From NCBI GenBank assembly GCA_014382715.1, contig JACNJD010000277.1, positions 1 through 34,665 on the forward strand: a stretch of DNA of 34,665 nucleotides. The letters run 5' to 3'. Below are positions 17,852-26,836 of the stretch, in pieces. The translations under genes were made by a program, and so were the position numbers. Positions within the stretch are counted from its first letter, which is position 1; the number at the start of each line of letters is the position of its first letter. This stretch comes from Candidatus Desulfacyla euxinica (GTDB lineage Bacteria > Desulfobacterota > DSM-4660 > Desulfatiglandales > Desulfatiglandaceae). The notes below the pieces were generated by a model. The model saw only the letters and a program-made list of their open reading frames with translations. It was not told the origin of the DNA and made no database searches.

Positions 17852-19105
17852 ATGGAAAAAACGAATACACAAAAATATCAGGAACGAGAAAAACGCGTGC
17901 TGGATGCCATCGCATTGAAGGAACCCGACCGCGTGCCTATTGTTCCTTTGTTTGCGTTTTTCAATTGCTACTACACCCGCATTTCCCCGCGGGAAGCCTA
18001 TACGGTCCCGGAAAAGGCGGTGGAAGCCTGGCGAAAGACCATTTACGATTTTGCGCCCGATGCCACCTACAGTGTTAACTTCACGATTTATTCCATGGAT
18101 GAAGTGCTGTCTGATTTGGATTTCAAAGCCATGAAATGGCCCGGTCACGGGGTTCCCGATGATCAGTCCTTCCAGTTCGTGGAGGCGGAGTACATGAAGG
18201 AGGATGAATACGAAGCCCTGTTTTCCAACGCCGGGGATTTTTTCCTGCGCAAGATTCTCCCCCGTCTCGCAGGGAATCTCGAGGGCCTTGCAAAACTGCC
18301 CCCCCTGGAGACTGCGGCCCTGGGTTATGTCTGGCCGTCAGTGCTGCCGGCCCTGGCCGATCCCGATATTGTGAAGGCGCTCGAGACGCTGCTCGAGACC
18401 TCCCGAAAGCAGGTGGCCTGGGTCAAGACCTTTGGCGCATTTGCCCGGGAATTAAAGGATGCCGGCTTCCCTTCCATTAAAGAACAGACCGTGCTGGCGC
18501 CTTACGATCTGGTAGCCGACAATCTCCGCGGCACGACCGGGGCGGCCATGGACCTGCTCCTGCAACCCGAAAATTTAAAACGGGCGGTGAATCAACTGGC
18601 CCCCTTCATGAGTCGGATCGGCGTTAACGGCGCAAAAGCGAAGGGGAACCCCCGTGTTTTCATCCCCCTTCACAAAGGCACCGACAGTTTCATGTCCCTG
18701 AAGCAGTTCAAGGAATTCTACTGGCCGAGCCTGCAACAGCTCATCCTGGACCTGGTGGAAGGGGGCTGTACCCCCTATCTGCTGATCGAAGGGTTGTACA
18801 ATACCCGGTTAGAGGTTATCCGGGACGTTCCCAAGGGGAAATGCATCTACCATTTTGAGGGCACGGATATCATACGGGCCAAAAAAGTGTTAGGCGACAC
18901 GGTCTGCCTCATGGGAAACCTGCCCAACTCCCTGCTGGCAACGGGTACGGTTGAGCAGGTGAAGGATCACACCAAGATGCTCATAGACAGTTGCGGTACG
19001 GATGGCGGGTACATCATGAGCGGCGCTGCCCTGATCGATCATGCCAGACCCGAAAATGTGGATGCCTGGGTGACCACCACCAAGGACTATGGAAGGTATC
19101 AATAG
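17852..19105 (+). CDS. Uroporphyrinogen decarboxylase (URO-D) superfamily protein, probable corrinoid methyltransferase
   Basis: KRVLDAIALKEPDRVPIVP N-terminus; KQFKEFYWPSLQQLILDLVEGG; CLMGNLPNSLLATGTVEQV; about 20 nt downstream of the corrinoid protein gene. Confidence 0.75.
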   Translation: MEKTNTQKYQEREKRVLDAIALKEPDRVPIVPLFAFFNCYYTRISPREAYTVPEKAVEAWRKTIYDFAPDATYSVNFTIYSMDEVLSDLDFKAMKWPGHGVPDDQSFQFVEAEYMKEDEYEALFSNAGDFFLRKILPRLAGNLEGLAKLPPLETAALGYVWPSVLPALADPDIVKALETLLETSRKQVAWVKTFGAFARELKDAGFPSIKEQTVLAPYDLVADNLRGTTGAAMDLLLQPENLKRAVNQLAPFMSRIGVNGAKAKGNPRVFIPLHKGTDSFMSLKQFKEFYWPSLQQLILDLVEGGCTPYLLIEGLYNTRLEVIRDVPKGKCIYHFEGTDIIRAKKVLGDTVCLMGNLPNSLLATGTVEQVKDHTKMLIDSCGTDGGYIMSGAALIDHARPENVDAWVTTTKDYGRYQ

Positions 19106-19169
19106 GGGCTTTGTCACTGCTTCACTTACAAGCGACAACGTCATGAAACCAAGGGGTTTATGATGGTGA

Positions 19170-21203
19170 TCAATCCGAGGAGGGCTTTACTTCCACCAGG
19201 TTACAATGAAAGGCACAACTCTGTCCCATGTCGGTTAGGCTCTGACTGGTTAGCTGATTGACTCCGCGGTTGTTTGGCATAAAACGTGGCCAGTAAAGAC
19301 CCTCGATGACTGTCACACCGGGCGCTGTGTCTTCTGTCAAATGGGCATAGAGGCAGCACTCTCCACGGTCATTGAAAACCCTCACCCTCATTTTTTCTTC
19401 TATACCCCGTGTAGCGGCATCTTCAGGGTGGATTATTATTATCGGCTTACCGGCCTTATTTCGCAGATATTCGATCTCGTTAAAAGTTGAGTTGAGAAAC
19501 TGGTGCCGGGGCGGGGTGATCAGCTGCAGATCAAACCGGCCCTCTCCCTCCCCATCTATGCTTGGTTCTCCGTCAGGCAGCGGGTCCAGCCCCTGATCGG
19601 CCATACTTTGGGAATAGAACTCAATCTTGCCGGAAGGTGTGCCTAAACCATTGGAAAATATATCCTCAGGCACATTGAGACGAATGGGCCGGCCCTCCTT
19701 CAAGTTATCTAATGTGATGCCTTCGAGGTAAGGTGAATCCGAGTTGAGGAGATTCCGGATACGCTCTTCCTCTGTTTCGGAAAAACAGTTCTCAGTAAAG
19801 GCGAACCGGGCAGCCAGGTCATTGAAAATAGCGAGGGTTGATCGGGTTTCACCCACAGGTTCAATAACCGGACTCGCCATCTGCAGATAGTAATGACCAT
19901 AGCTTCTGTACAGATCTGTGGATTCGAGAGATGTAGTGGATGGTAGAACGATATCGGCATACATTGCTGTTTCGGTCATCAGATGTTCGTGTACCACAAC
20001 GAATAAATCCTCACGCGCAAGCCCTGTAAGAACCCGGGCCGAGTCCGGGGCCACCACTGCCGGGTTGCTATGGTATACATGGAGGGCCTTTACCGGCGGG
20101 TCATCAACCGCAGTCATGGCCTGACCCAACTGCACCATATTAATGCTCCTTACGCCTGAAGGAGCCAGATCATCACGCATAACCGCGTTCATATTGAATG
20201 CAAAAGCCGCGGATGTGGACCTAATGATGCCTCCGCCTTTTGTATGTGTGGCCCCAACCAGTCCGGGCAGCAGGGCAATGGTTCTCATGGCCATGCCGCC
20301 TTTGATCTGGCGGGACGGGCCCCAGCCGGTCCGTATGTACGGGGCGCGTGCCTGGGCGTATTCCCGTCCCAGCCACTCTATTTCAGCAGCGGGGACGCCC
20401 GTGATATTTTCAACCCGTGGTGGCGGATAGTCTCCTGCGCGCCCGGCGAGTTGCTCGAAACCGGTCGTGTGTCTGCCGATGAATTCCTTATCAATCAATT
20501 CTTCTTTGATGATAACGTGCATCATGCCCAGGGCCAGGGCTGCGTCTGTACCGGGTTTAAGCTTCAGGTGCCGGTCTGCCTCTTTTGCAGTACGGTTCTT
20601 ATAGGGATCTATGACCACAATGGAGGCGCCATTCCGACGGGCCTCTAAGAAAAAGGGCCATGCATGCATATTAGAGACTAAGGTATTACTGCCCCAGATG
20701 ATAATCAGATCCGAATTAACGCTGGTTTCGATATCCGTTGTGGGAATATTTCCCATGCTTGCAGCGAAACCCGCTTCCGCAGCAGCACTGCAGATGGTCC
20801 GCAACAGCTTGGAAGCCCCAAGTTTGTGGAAGAAAGGATGGCCTGCGTGGAACTGGACAACCCCCATAGTCCCTGCATAGGAATAGGGCAGTATTGCTTC
20901 ACCACCTGATTCGGAAATGATTTGCCTGTACTGGTTGACAGTTTCATCTAAGGCCTGATCCCAGGTGATGCGCTCGAACTTTCCCTCGCCCTTAGCGCCT
21001 GCGCGTTTCAACGGATGAAGGACTCGCAGCGGTGAGTAGACACGTTCAGGATAATGGTTGACCTTCACGCAGATTGCTCCGCGGGTGAAAGGATGCTCAG
21101 GATCTCCTTTCACCGAAACTACACGGCCATTTTCCACACCCACAAGGAGCCCGCAAGTGTCTGGACAGTCGTGGGAGCAAACTGATCGTTTGAATTCGAT
21201 CAT
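19170..21203 (-). CDS. Molybdopterin (bis-MGD) oxidoreductase with N-terminal 4Fe-4S
   Basis: MIEFKRSVCSHDCPDTCGLLVGVENGRVVSVKGDPEHPFTRGAICVK; IIWGSNTLVSN; VVIDPYKNRTAKEADRHLKLKPGTDAALALGMM; molydopterin-binding C-terminus. Start set at 21203 (ATGA overlap). Confidence 0.9.
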   Translation of the reverse strand: MIEFKRSVCSHDCPDTCGLLVGVENGRVVSVKGDPEHPFTRGAICVKVNHYPERVYSPLRVLHPLKRAGAKGEGKFERITWDQALDETVNQYRQIISESGGEAILPYSYAGTMGVVQFHAGHPFFHKLGASKLLRTICSAAAEAGFAASMGNIPTTDIETSVNSDLIIIWGSNTLVSNMHAWPFFLEARRNGASIVVIDPYKNRTAKEADRHLKLKPGTDAALALGMMHVIIKEELIDKEFIGRHTTGFEQLAGRAGDYPPPRVENITGVPAAEIEWLGREYAQARAPYIRTGWGPSRQIKGGMAMRTIALLPGLVGATHTKGGGIIRSTSAAFAFNMNAVMRDDLAPSGVRSINMVQLGQAMTAVDDPPVKALHVYHSNPAVVAPDSARVLTGLAREDLFVVVHEHLMTETAMYADIVLPSTTSLESTDLYRSYGHYYLQMASPVIEPVGETRSTLAIFNDLAARFAFTENCFSETEEERIRNLLNSDSPYLEGITLDNLKEGRPIRLNVPEDIFSNGLGTPSGKIEFYSQSMADQGLDPLPDGEPSIDGEGEGRFDLQLITPPRHQFLNSTFNEIEYLRNKAGKPIIIIHPEDAATRGIEEKMRVRVFNDRGECCLYAHLTEDTAPGVTVIEGLYWPRFMPNNRGVNQLTSQSLTDMGQSCAFHCNLVEVKPSSD

Positions 21204-23464
21204 CGCACCCCCTCGACTCTGCATCGAATATATCTATGATAGGGGGTTCCCGCAATCCTGTCCCTGTGGGTGTTCTTGGCTAACCGGTTGGCGTTGGCCC
21301 CATATGTTTTATCCTGATATACCAGACCGAACCCGTGAGGTATCATAATATAACCCGGTCTGGTCTTTTTCGTAACCTGGAGCTCAACGGTTTCTTCACC
21401 GGCCTCGGTGGTTACCTTTACCATCTGTCCGTCATCGAACCCGAAATTTTCCGCGTCCTCGGGGTGCATGATGGCCGTACAGGCCCTTTTTCCTTTGTTC
21501 CAGGCAGGATCCCGCATCTGTGTATTGGCGTTGTAGTCCATGTGCCGGCCGGAGGACATGATGAACGGGTACTCTTCTTCATCCTCTTTGAGTTTTTCTG
21601 TTTCCATGGCCGGATCGATCTCTTGAATCCAGTCTGCCATCTCAGGAACATTTAGATTGATTCGTCCGTCTTCCGTGGCCAGGGCCTGAAAATGGTCCCA
21701 TTCTTTGCCGTCTACTTCGCCAACCCAGATACCTTCGGGGTGCTGCAGGATGGCCTGGAAGATCTCTTCTCCAAGGCCCAAGCCCGGGTTAAACCCCACC
21801 CGGGTTGCCCTTTCCTGGACTCCGGGTGGCAGTTTTTGCAAAAGTCCCCAGAGCAGGGCCAGGTTTCCGGAACCCAGTTTCTTGCCAAGTGTTTTGAAAA
21901 GAATAAAAGGCATGCTCTTGCCGGCCTTGGGATTAGACTTTATATATTCAAGCAGAGCCAGACCGAATCTCAACCGGTCTCCACTGTCGGCCGCTTCATA
22001 AAGCGTGTCCGGTATATCAGGGGTTAATCCGAGGCGATCGGCTAAGCGCACGAATATTTCACCCGCTTCGATCTGTTCTCCTTCAGCTTCCACCACGGGC
22101 TGGCGCATTTGCAGGAAAGTTTTTGGGAAACCTTCCCCAAGATAAGGATTTCCGTCCCACGATTCATAGGCGGATAAGGCGGGCAGCACATAATGGGAAA
22201 GCGTGGCCGTCTCGGTCATTGCTATTTCAACGGTTACCAGAAGATCCAGTTGTTTAAAGGCCTCTTCATAAGCCGAGGTGTCGGCATAGGACCTGAGCGG
22301 ATTGGCACCGGTCACGATTACCGACCTGAGTCTGTCCGTATGGCCGGACATGATCTCCTCGGGCATCACATTGGGAGGGTACAGTCTGGTTATGGCCGGG
22401 TAATCCGTGACAACGGTACGCCAGTACCGGGATTCCCGTTCATCCATGGCTGCGGTTCTCTTTCGTGCTTCTCCACGCAAGCCAACCGGAAAGATATTTC
22501 CGCCTTCAACACCGGTTCGTCCACAGACAGCCCTGAGAACGGTTTCAAGATAAGAGACGAGTGTGCTGTGCCGGCCCATAAGAACGCCAAGATCACTGTG
22601 ATGGCAGGACTTTCGAGTCGTAAAAAGATGGCAGACCTCTCTCACCTTGTCATAATCCAGTTCACAAACCCCTATGGCTGCTTCTGCATCAAAATCAATG
22701 AAAAAAGACCGGATCGTTTCAAATCCGCTCACATGTTTATCGATGTAGGCCTGGTCGTGCCATCCTTCATTCAGAATGATGGAGATCATGGCCCGGTACA
22801 AGAGGGCATCCGTGCCCGGTTTGATGGGAAGATGGATATCCGCTATCTTGGCTGTTTCGGAAATGCGCGGATCGACGACCACAAGGAGTTTATCAGGGTT
22901 TTTGCTGAATTTGGTAAGGACCCGGCGTGCCTGAGGTGTATGATGGCTCATCATCGGGTTCCATCCAAAGGCAAGGAGCATATCTGTTTCATCGAGATGA
23001 GGTGTAGTCTGAAGACTCTGGTTGCCGTAAGTTTTTCCATCGGCCCAGTACCTGCCGGTCAGCTCTTGAGCCAGAGCGTTATAAAAATATTGCGAACCTA
23101 AGCTTCCAAGCACATTAACAGCAAGGATGCCCTGTGATACACAGCCGATGGTACCTCCCCCCATAAGGGCCAGAGAACGCGGTCCGTGTTCGTTTATTAT
23201 GGCGGAGAGTTTTTCGGCTATTTCATCTATGGCCTGGTCCCAGGATATTCTCTCAAATGTGTCCCCTGTTTTTTTCAGGGGATGCATGAGCCGGTCGGCA
23301 TGGTGCTGGTAATATATGATATTAAGCCCTTTCCGGCAGACATAACCCTCAGTGCGAGGGTTATCCTTATCCCCGCGCACCTTGACCATACGATTGTTTT
23401 CGACCCGGACTTCAAGACCGCATAGATTTGCACATAGTACACAGGTCGTTTTTTTCCAATCCAT
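21200..23464 (-). CDS. Molybdopterin oxidoreductase with N-terminal 4Fe-4S
   Basis: TTCVLCANLCGLEVRVENNRMVKVRGDKDNPRTEGYVCRKG; LLAFGWNPMMSHH; VVVDPRISETAKIADIHLPIKPGTDALL; strong GGAGG RBS. Confidence 0.9.
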   Translation of the reverse strand: MDWKKTTCVLCANLCGLEVRVENNRMVKVRGDKDNPRTEGYVCRKGLNIIYYQHHADRLMHPLKKTGDTFERISWDQAIDEIAEKLSAIINEHGPRSLALMGGGTIGCVSQGILAVNVLGSLGSQYFYNALAQELTGRYWADGKTYGNQSLQTTPHLDETDMLLAFGWNPMMSHHTPQARRVLTKFSKNPDKLLVVVDPRISETAKIADIHLPIKPGTDALLYRAMISIILNEGWHDQAYIDKHVSGFETIRSFFIDFDAEAAIGVCELDYDKVREVCHLFTTRKSCHHSDLGVLMGRHSTLVSYLETVLRAVCGRTGVEGGNIFPVGLRGEARKRTAAMDERESRYWRTVVTDYPAITRLYPPNVMPEEIMSGHTDRLRSVIVTGANPLRSYADTSAYEEAFKQLDLLVTVEIAMTETATLSHYVLPALSAYESWDGNPYLGEGFPKTFLQMRQPVVEAEGEQIEAGEIFVRLADRLGLTPDIPDTLYEAADSGDRLRFGLALLEYIKSNPKAGKSMPFILFKTLGKKLGSGNLALLWGLLQKLPPGVQERATRVGFNPGLGLGEEIFQAILQHPEGIWVGEVDGKEWDHFQALATEDGRINLNVPEMADWIQEIDPAMETEKLKEDEEEYPFIMSSGRHMDYNANTQMRDPAWNKGKRACTAIMHPEDAENFGFDDGQMVKVTTEAGEETVELQVTKKTRPGYIMIPHGFGLVYQDKTYGANANRLAKNTHRDRIAGTPYHRYIRCRVEGVR

Positions 23465-23480
23465 TATTTTAACCTCCTTA

Positions 23481-23520
23481 CCCGGATAAAGCGGGAAAGT
23501 GCCTAAAGTGAGCTAAAGTT
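23481..23520 (-). repeat. Phased CACTTTA-iteron element, copy A
   Basis: Minus strand: AACTTTAgctCACTTTAggCACTTTcccgctttatccggg, just upstream of the RBS of the 23464 gene. Confidence 0.8.
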
Positions 23521-23620
23521 TACCCCGTTAAATGTGAAGCCCTATTTAACTGGTGTGACTAAAGTTGGTATTCTTTCATTCGATGTTCGACGTTTGATGT
23601 TCGATGTTGATTTTTTTTGT

Positions 23621-24517
23621 TTACGACACCATCTCCTCGATAATATCCCTGACTGATTTTATTTCCGTAATCGACGCGCTGACCTGACCGCCTCCGGCGG
23701 GAAATACATCAAAATCCCCGGAGCGCCAGGCTGCACCCATGTTCATCATACTATACTCCTGGGAAAGATCGACACTGGAATCGCTCATCTTTTCTGCCAG
23801 ACGGGGGTTGATGATAATCCTCACATTCATGCCGCCGAGAGGGAGCAGGGTGGTGCCACCGTCAGGGCAGTTTAAAATCGCTTCCTTCCAGCCTCGGGTG
23901 GCCGGGCTTTCCATTGATGACAGAAAGCGGGTGCCGAGCTGGACTCCCTGGGCGCCTAAGGCCAGGGCGGCCCGATATCCGCGGGAATCAGCGATGCCCC
24001 CTGCCGCTGTTACGGGAACCTGCACATGGTCGCAGACCATGGGAATGAGAACCATGTTGGACGATTCAGGGCTCGTGGTCCGAAGACCACCCGACTCGCA
24101 CCCGGAAACAATCAGACCATCTGCTCCTGCATCGGCCGCCTTCAGGGCGAAGGAGAAATCCAAAGCAACGTGAAGACCTTTCATCCCCAGCTCATGAATT
24201 TTGGGGTATATCTTTTTTGGAGAACCGGCAGAAGTAGTCACGGTCTTAACCCCGGCCTCTGCCAGAACCTCGAGGATCTGATCATTGGCAGGGTTCATTG
24301 CGATCATCAGGTTGGCCCCGAAAGGTTTGTCTGTCAGCTGTCGGATATCGGCGATCAATTTTTTAATTGCTTCAAGGTCCTGGGTGAACCCCAGGGCTAA
24401 CATACCGAAACCACCGGCCTCGCACACAGAGGCCACCATATCAGGGCTGTTCAGCTCACCGATGGGCCCTTGAATGATGGGGTATTCGCTTCCTAAAATT
24501 TTCAATAGCTCGGACAT
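23621..24517 (-). CDS. Nitronate monooxygenase/2-nitropropane dioxygenase-like (FabK-like) flavoprotein
   Basis: EYPIIQGPIGELNSPDMVASVCEAGGFGML, VKTVTTSAGSPKKIYPKIHELG, GLIVSGCESGG, PVTAAGGIADSRGYRAALALGAQGVQLGTRFL. Confidence 0.88.
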   Translation of the reverse strand: MSELLKILGSEYPIIQGPIGELNSPDMVASVCEAGGFGMLALGFTQDLEAIKKLIADIRQLTDKPFGANLMIAMNPANDQILEVLAEAGVKTVTTSAGSPKKIYPKIHELGMKGLHVALDFSFALKAADAGADGLIVSGCESGGLRTTSPESSNMVLIPMVCDHVQVPVTAAGGIADSRGYRAALALGAQGVQLGTRFLSSMESPATRGWKEAILNCPDGGTTLLPLGGMNVRIIINPRLAEKMSDSSVDLSQEYSMMNMGAAWRSGDFDVFPAGGGQVSASITEIKSVRDIIEEMVS

Positions 24518-24598
24518 TTAAAGACCTCCTTGTTAAAGTGTTTGTAACTGTTCACGGAACGTTGAAATTAGAAAATAGAGATTGGAAATTTGATAAAC

Positions 24599-24717
24599 TC
24601 GTAAAAAGTCAAAAAGCGTCCGTTATTGTCATTCCCGTGAAAACGGGAATCCAGGGAAATTAATCACTTCTGGACTCCCGCGTTCGCGGGAGTGACGGCC
24701 TTGGAGACTTTTTACGA
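24599..24717. repeat. Full copy of MITE/REP-like element with 12-bp terminal inverted repeats
   Basis: TCGTAAAAAGTC ... GACTTTTTACGA ends; internal hairpins attcccgtgaaaacgggaat and actcccgcgttcgcgggagt. Confidence 0.85.
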
Positions 24718-24855
24718 AACCATCAAATTTGGCCTTCATGCTTTTGTGTTGTTCATGAACGCGTTCAATTTTGGACCGATCTCCCCAGTTTCAAATTTCC
24801 AGTTTCCCCGCTAAGAACGGGATCTTCGACAAGTTTCAAGCCGTGAACGGCTGCT

Positions 24856-26013
24856 CTATTTTCTTACACCCGCAGCTTTTTTATCAGCATACCAGTGCTC
24901 CATCCACTCCCTCGTATCCCTCGGTGGATCATAGGTCTCTTCCTTACGTTCCAGGATAAGGGATTGGGTGGGGCACTTGTAGACGCATACGCCGCAACCG
25001 ATGCATTTACCAGGGTCCAGCACAGCAGCCTTTCCCTTCTTGTTGCTTGCCTCCGGGGAATCCTCTAAGCAAAGGGCCTCCATGGGGCAGCGCTCTATGC
25101 ACAGACCGCAGGCCTTGCAGGTTTCAGGTGTTGTGCCCACACGATAATTGGACACATCGTGGCTCTTGTCGTGTTTAAGGACGTGATACGCCTCAAAAAA
25201 GAGACAGCAGCACATACAACAGTTGCAGATGGTGTCCGCCCCTTCCCGCCAGTTGGAGATGGCATGGACCAGGCCTGATTCAGCCGCCTGTTTGAGGATT
25301 TCCTTGGTCTCGTCCCGGGTGATCTCCCGACCCAGACCATTTTCTACGATATAATGCCCGAGCTGGCCAAAGTGGAGGCAGACTTCCATTTCGTGGTCGC
25401 AGACCTTTGAATCGGTATCAAGGAGTTTTCGCTGGCGGCATGGGCAGGCGGAAACGGTGCAGTAGTCCTGGGAATCCACGAACTTAACCACGTCTTCGTA
25501 TGGAAGAATCCTGCGGGGATCTTCAACAGTTTTGTCTATTGGGATGGTTCGAAGACCCTTGGTATGGGCCTCCCTGAACTGGTCCATAAAGCCGTCATAA
25601 AAGTATTTGTTGAGCGGTCTGGCCATATCTCTTGTAGCTTCATCCGGTTTTTTCGCCCAGAACGGCCCACGCATAAATACGAAAAAGGAGTCATTCAAGC
25701 TGTAGCGGACGGTACCCCCCTTCTCACTCCGCCAGACAGCCGCCCTGCGCGCCAAGGCATCCAGTTTGGGTCCCAATTCCTCGGGGACCATCCCTTTCAT
25801 CTCGGATAGTTCCTCAAGGCTTTGGCCCGAAAAGGGTATGCCGGTCAGAAGCGCCGCCTCTTCAGGGTTGTAGAAGGCCTGGACGGTCGGCATAAGGTGT
25901 TCGGAGTCAGGAAGCCCCCACCAGGCCTTTCTCAGCCAATCGATTAACTCCTGGTAAATCTCTTTCTCTGATTTATGAGGCATATGTCTATTGATCAATT
26001 GATTTGTATGCAA
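24856..26013 (-). CDS. Cys-rich 4Fe-4S ferredoxin-type protein
   Basis: CTVSACPCRQRKLL, CNCCMCCCLFFEAY, CKACGLCIERCP and CIGCGVCVYKCP. Start could alternatively be MPHK at 25983. Confidence 0.85.
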   Translation of the reverse strand: MHTNQLINRHMPHKSEKEIYQELIDWLRKAWWGLPDSEHLMPTVQAFYNPEEAALLTGIPFSGQSLEELSEMKGMVPEELGPKLDALARRAAVWRSEKGGTVRYSLNDSFFVFMRGPFWAKKPDEATRDMARPLNKYFYDGFMDQFREAHTKGLRTIPIDKTVEDPRRILPYEDVVKFVDSQDYCTVSACPCRQRKLLDTDSKVCDHEMEVCLHFGQLGHYIVENGLGREITRDETKEILKQAAESGLVHAISNWREGADTICNCCMCCCLFFEAYHVLKHDKSHDVSNYRVGTTPETCKACGLCIERCPMEALCLEDSPEASNKKGKAAVLDPGKCIGCGVCVYKCPTQSLILERKEETYDPPRDTREWMEHWYADKKAAGVRK

Positions 26014-26025
26014 AAAAAACCATTA

Positions 26026-26436
26026 TCATCGAATCTCTTTCAACAGGCGCTTTAGTGCGATCTTCTTTTTAGGGCTGAGGTTGTTGAGGATTTCCTCGTT
26101 GGACTTTTCCCTCTCGGCCTGGAGCAGGGGTTCCAGTTTTTTTGCCTTGCCGGTCAGGTAGATGCGGATAAAGCGTTTATCCACGTCATCAGTCGCCTTG
26201 ACAATCCATCCCTTTTCGGACATGCGGTCTAATATGCCCGAGAGGGTGGCGTTATCCAGGATCATCCGTTTTCCTATTTCAGTGGCCGTCAGACCTTCTT
26301 CGTCCCAGAGGGCTTCCAGAATCAGGTGCTGGACCGGTGTGAGTCCATGGGGCAAGAGATGCTGTTTGAAATTGCCGTGGGCCTTCTGATAAGCCTTGGC
26401 CAAGAGAAATATAATGCAGTCTTCGTATTGGGCCAT
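26026..26436 (-). CDS. MarR-family transcriptional regulator
   Basis: MAQYEDCIIFLLAKAYQKAHGNFKQHLLPHGLTPVQHLILEALWDEEGLTATEIGKRMILDNATLSGILDRMSEKGWI. The ORF-track extension to 26544 is repeat-derived. Confidence 0.92.
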   Translation of the reverse strand: MAQYEDCIIFLLAKAYQKAHGNFKQHLLPHGLTPVQHLILEALWDEEGLTATEIGKRMILDNATLSGILDRMSEKGWIVKATDDVDKRFIRIYLTGKAKKLEPLLQAEREKSNEEILNNLSPKKKIALKRLLKEIR

Positions 26437-26456
26437 AGTCAAAACCTTTCGTATAC

Positions 26457-26466
26457 ATAATATTAT
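26457..26466. promoter_or_regulatory. Palindrome ATAATATTAT upstream of marR-like gene (candidate autoregulatory site)
   Basis: Perfect 10-bp palindrome about 21 nt upstream of the start, adjacent to GTATAC; AT-rich, so chance is possible. Confidence 0.3.
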
Positions 26467-26483
26467 CGAGCTCTCACTCCATT

Positions 26484-26606
26484 GTAAAGAAAAAAATGAC
26501 CCGTTTTCGTCATTCCCGCGAACGCGGGAATCGAGGGAAATCATTCCATTGCGGCGGGACTGGACTCCCGCGTTCGCGGGAGTGACGGCCTTGGAGACTT
26601 TTTACG
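26484..26606. repeat. Second full copy of MITE/REP-like element
   Basis: tcattcccgcgaacgcgggaat ... ctggactcccgcgttcgcgggagtgacggccttggagactttttacga, same orientation as the 24599 copy. Confidence 0.85.
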
Positions 26607-26675
26607 AGACCACCAAGAACTTGATCGAGAGCTTTAGATAATTTGAAAATGTTAAGTATTATCTTGAACATAGTC

Positions 26676-26712
26676 ACTTTAGCTCACTTTAGGCACTTTC
26701 CGGTTTATCCGG
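26676..26712 (+). repeat. Phased CACTTTA-iteron element, copy B
   Basis: CACTTTAgctCACTTTAggCACTTTCCGGtttatCCGG, upstream of the GntR/xanthine dehydrogenase-family genes. Confidence 0.8.
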
Positions 26713-26836
26713 ATAGTAATAATTTTATAATAATTTGATTTTTAATAAAATTTATGTTGACTTTTACGTTTGGTAAGGATTATTTTTGGTCCTAAACCTA
26801 TCCATAAACTGCCCTGACAATCAGGTCCTTAGCAAA

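Noticed and set aside
22193-23101. 302-aa plus-strand ORF antisense to the molybdopterin oxidoreductase
   Set aside because: Fully overlaps a well-supported gene on the other strand and shows no domain-like composition.
23577-23612. Short tandem CGATGTTCGA-like repeats
   Set aside because: Low-complexity degenerate intergenic repeat, too short for a CRISPR or functional array.
24560-24810. Inverted gaaatttga/tcaaatttcc segments around the MITE
   Set aside because: Short AT-rich similarity, probably low-complexity; not separable from chance without a genome-wide scan.
26437-26544. N-terminal extension of the MarR ORF (MISLDSRVRGNDEN...)
   Set aside because: Translation of the REP/MITE repeat; the ATG at 26436 begins the conserved MarR sequence.
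26396-26641. 81-aa plus-strand ORF
   Set aside because: Mostly translated repeat (SFPRTRESREI...DWTPAFAGVTA), not a gene.
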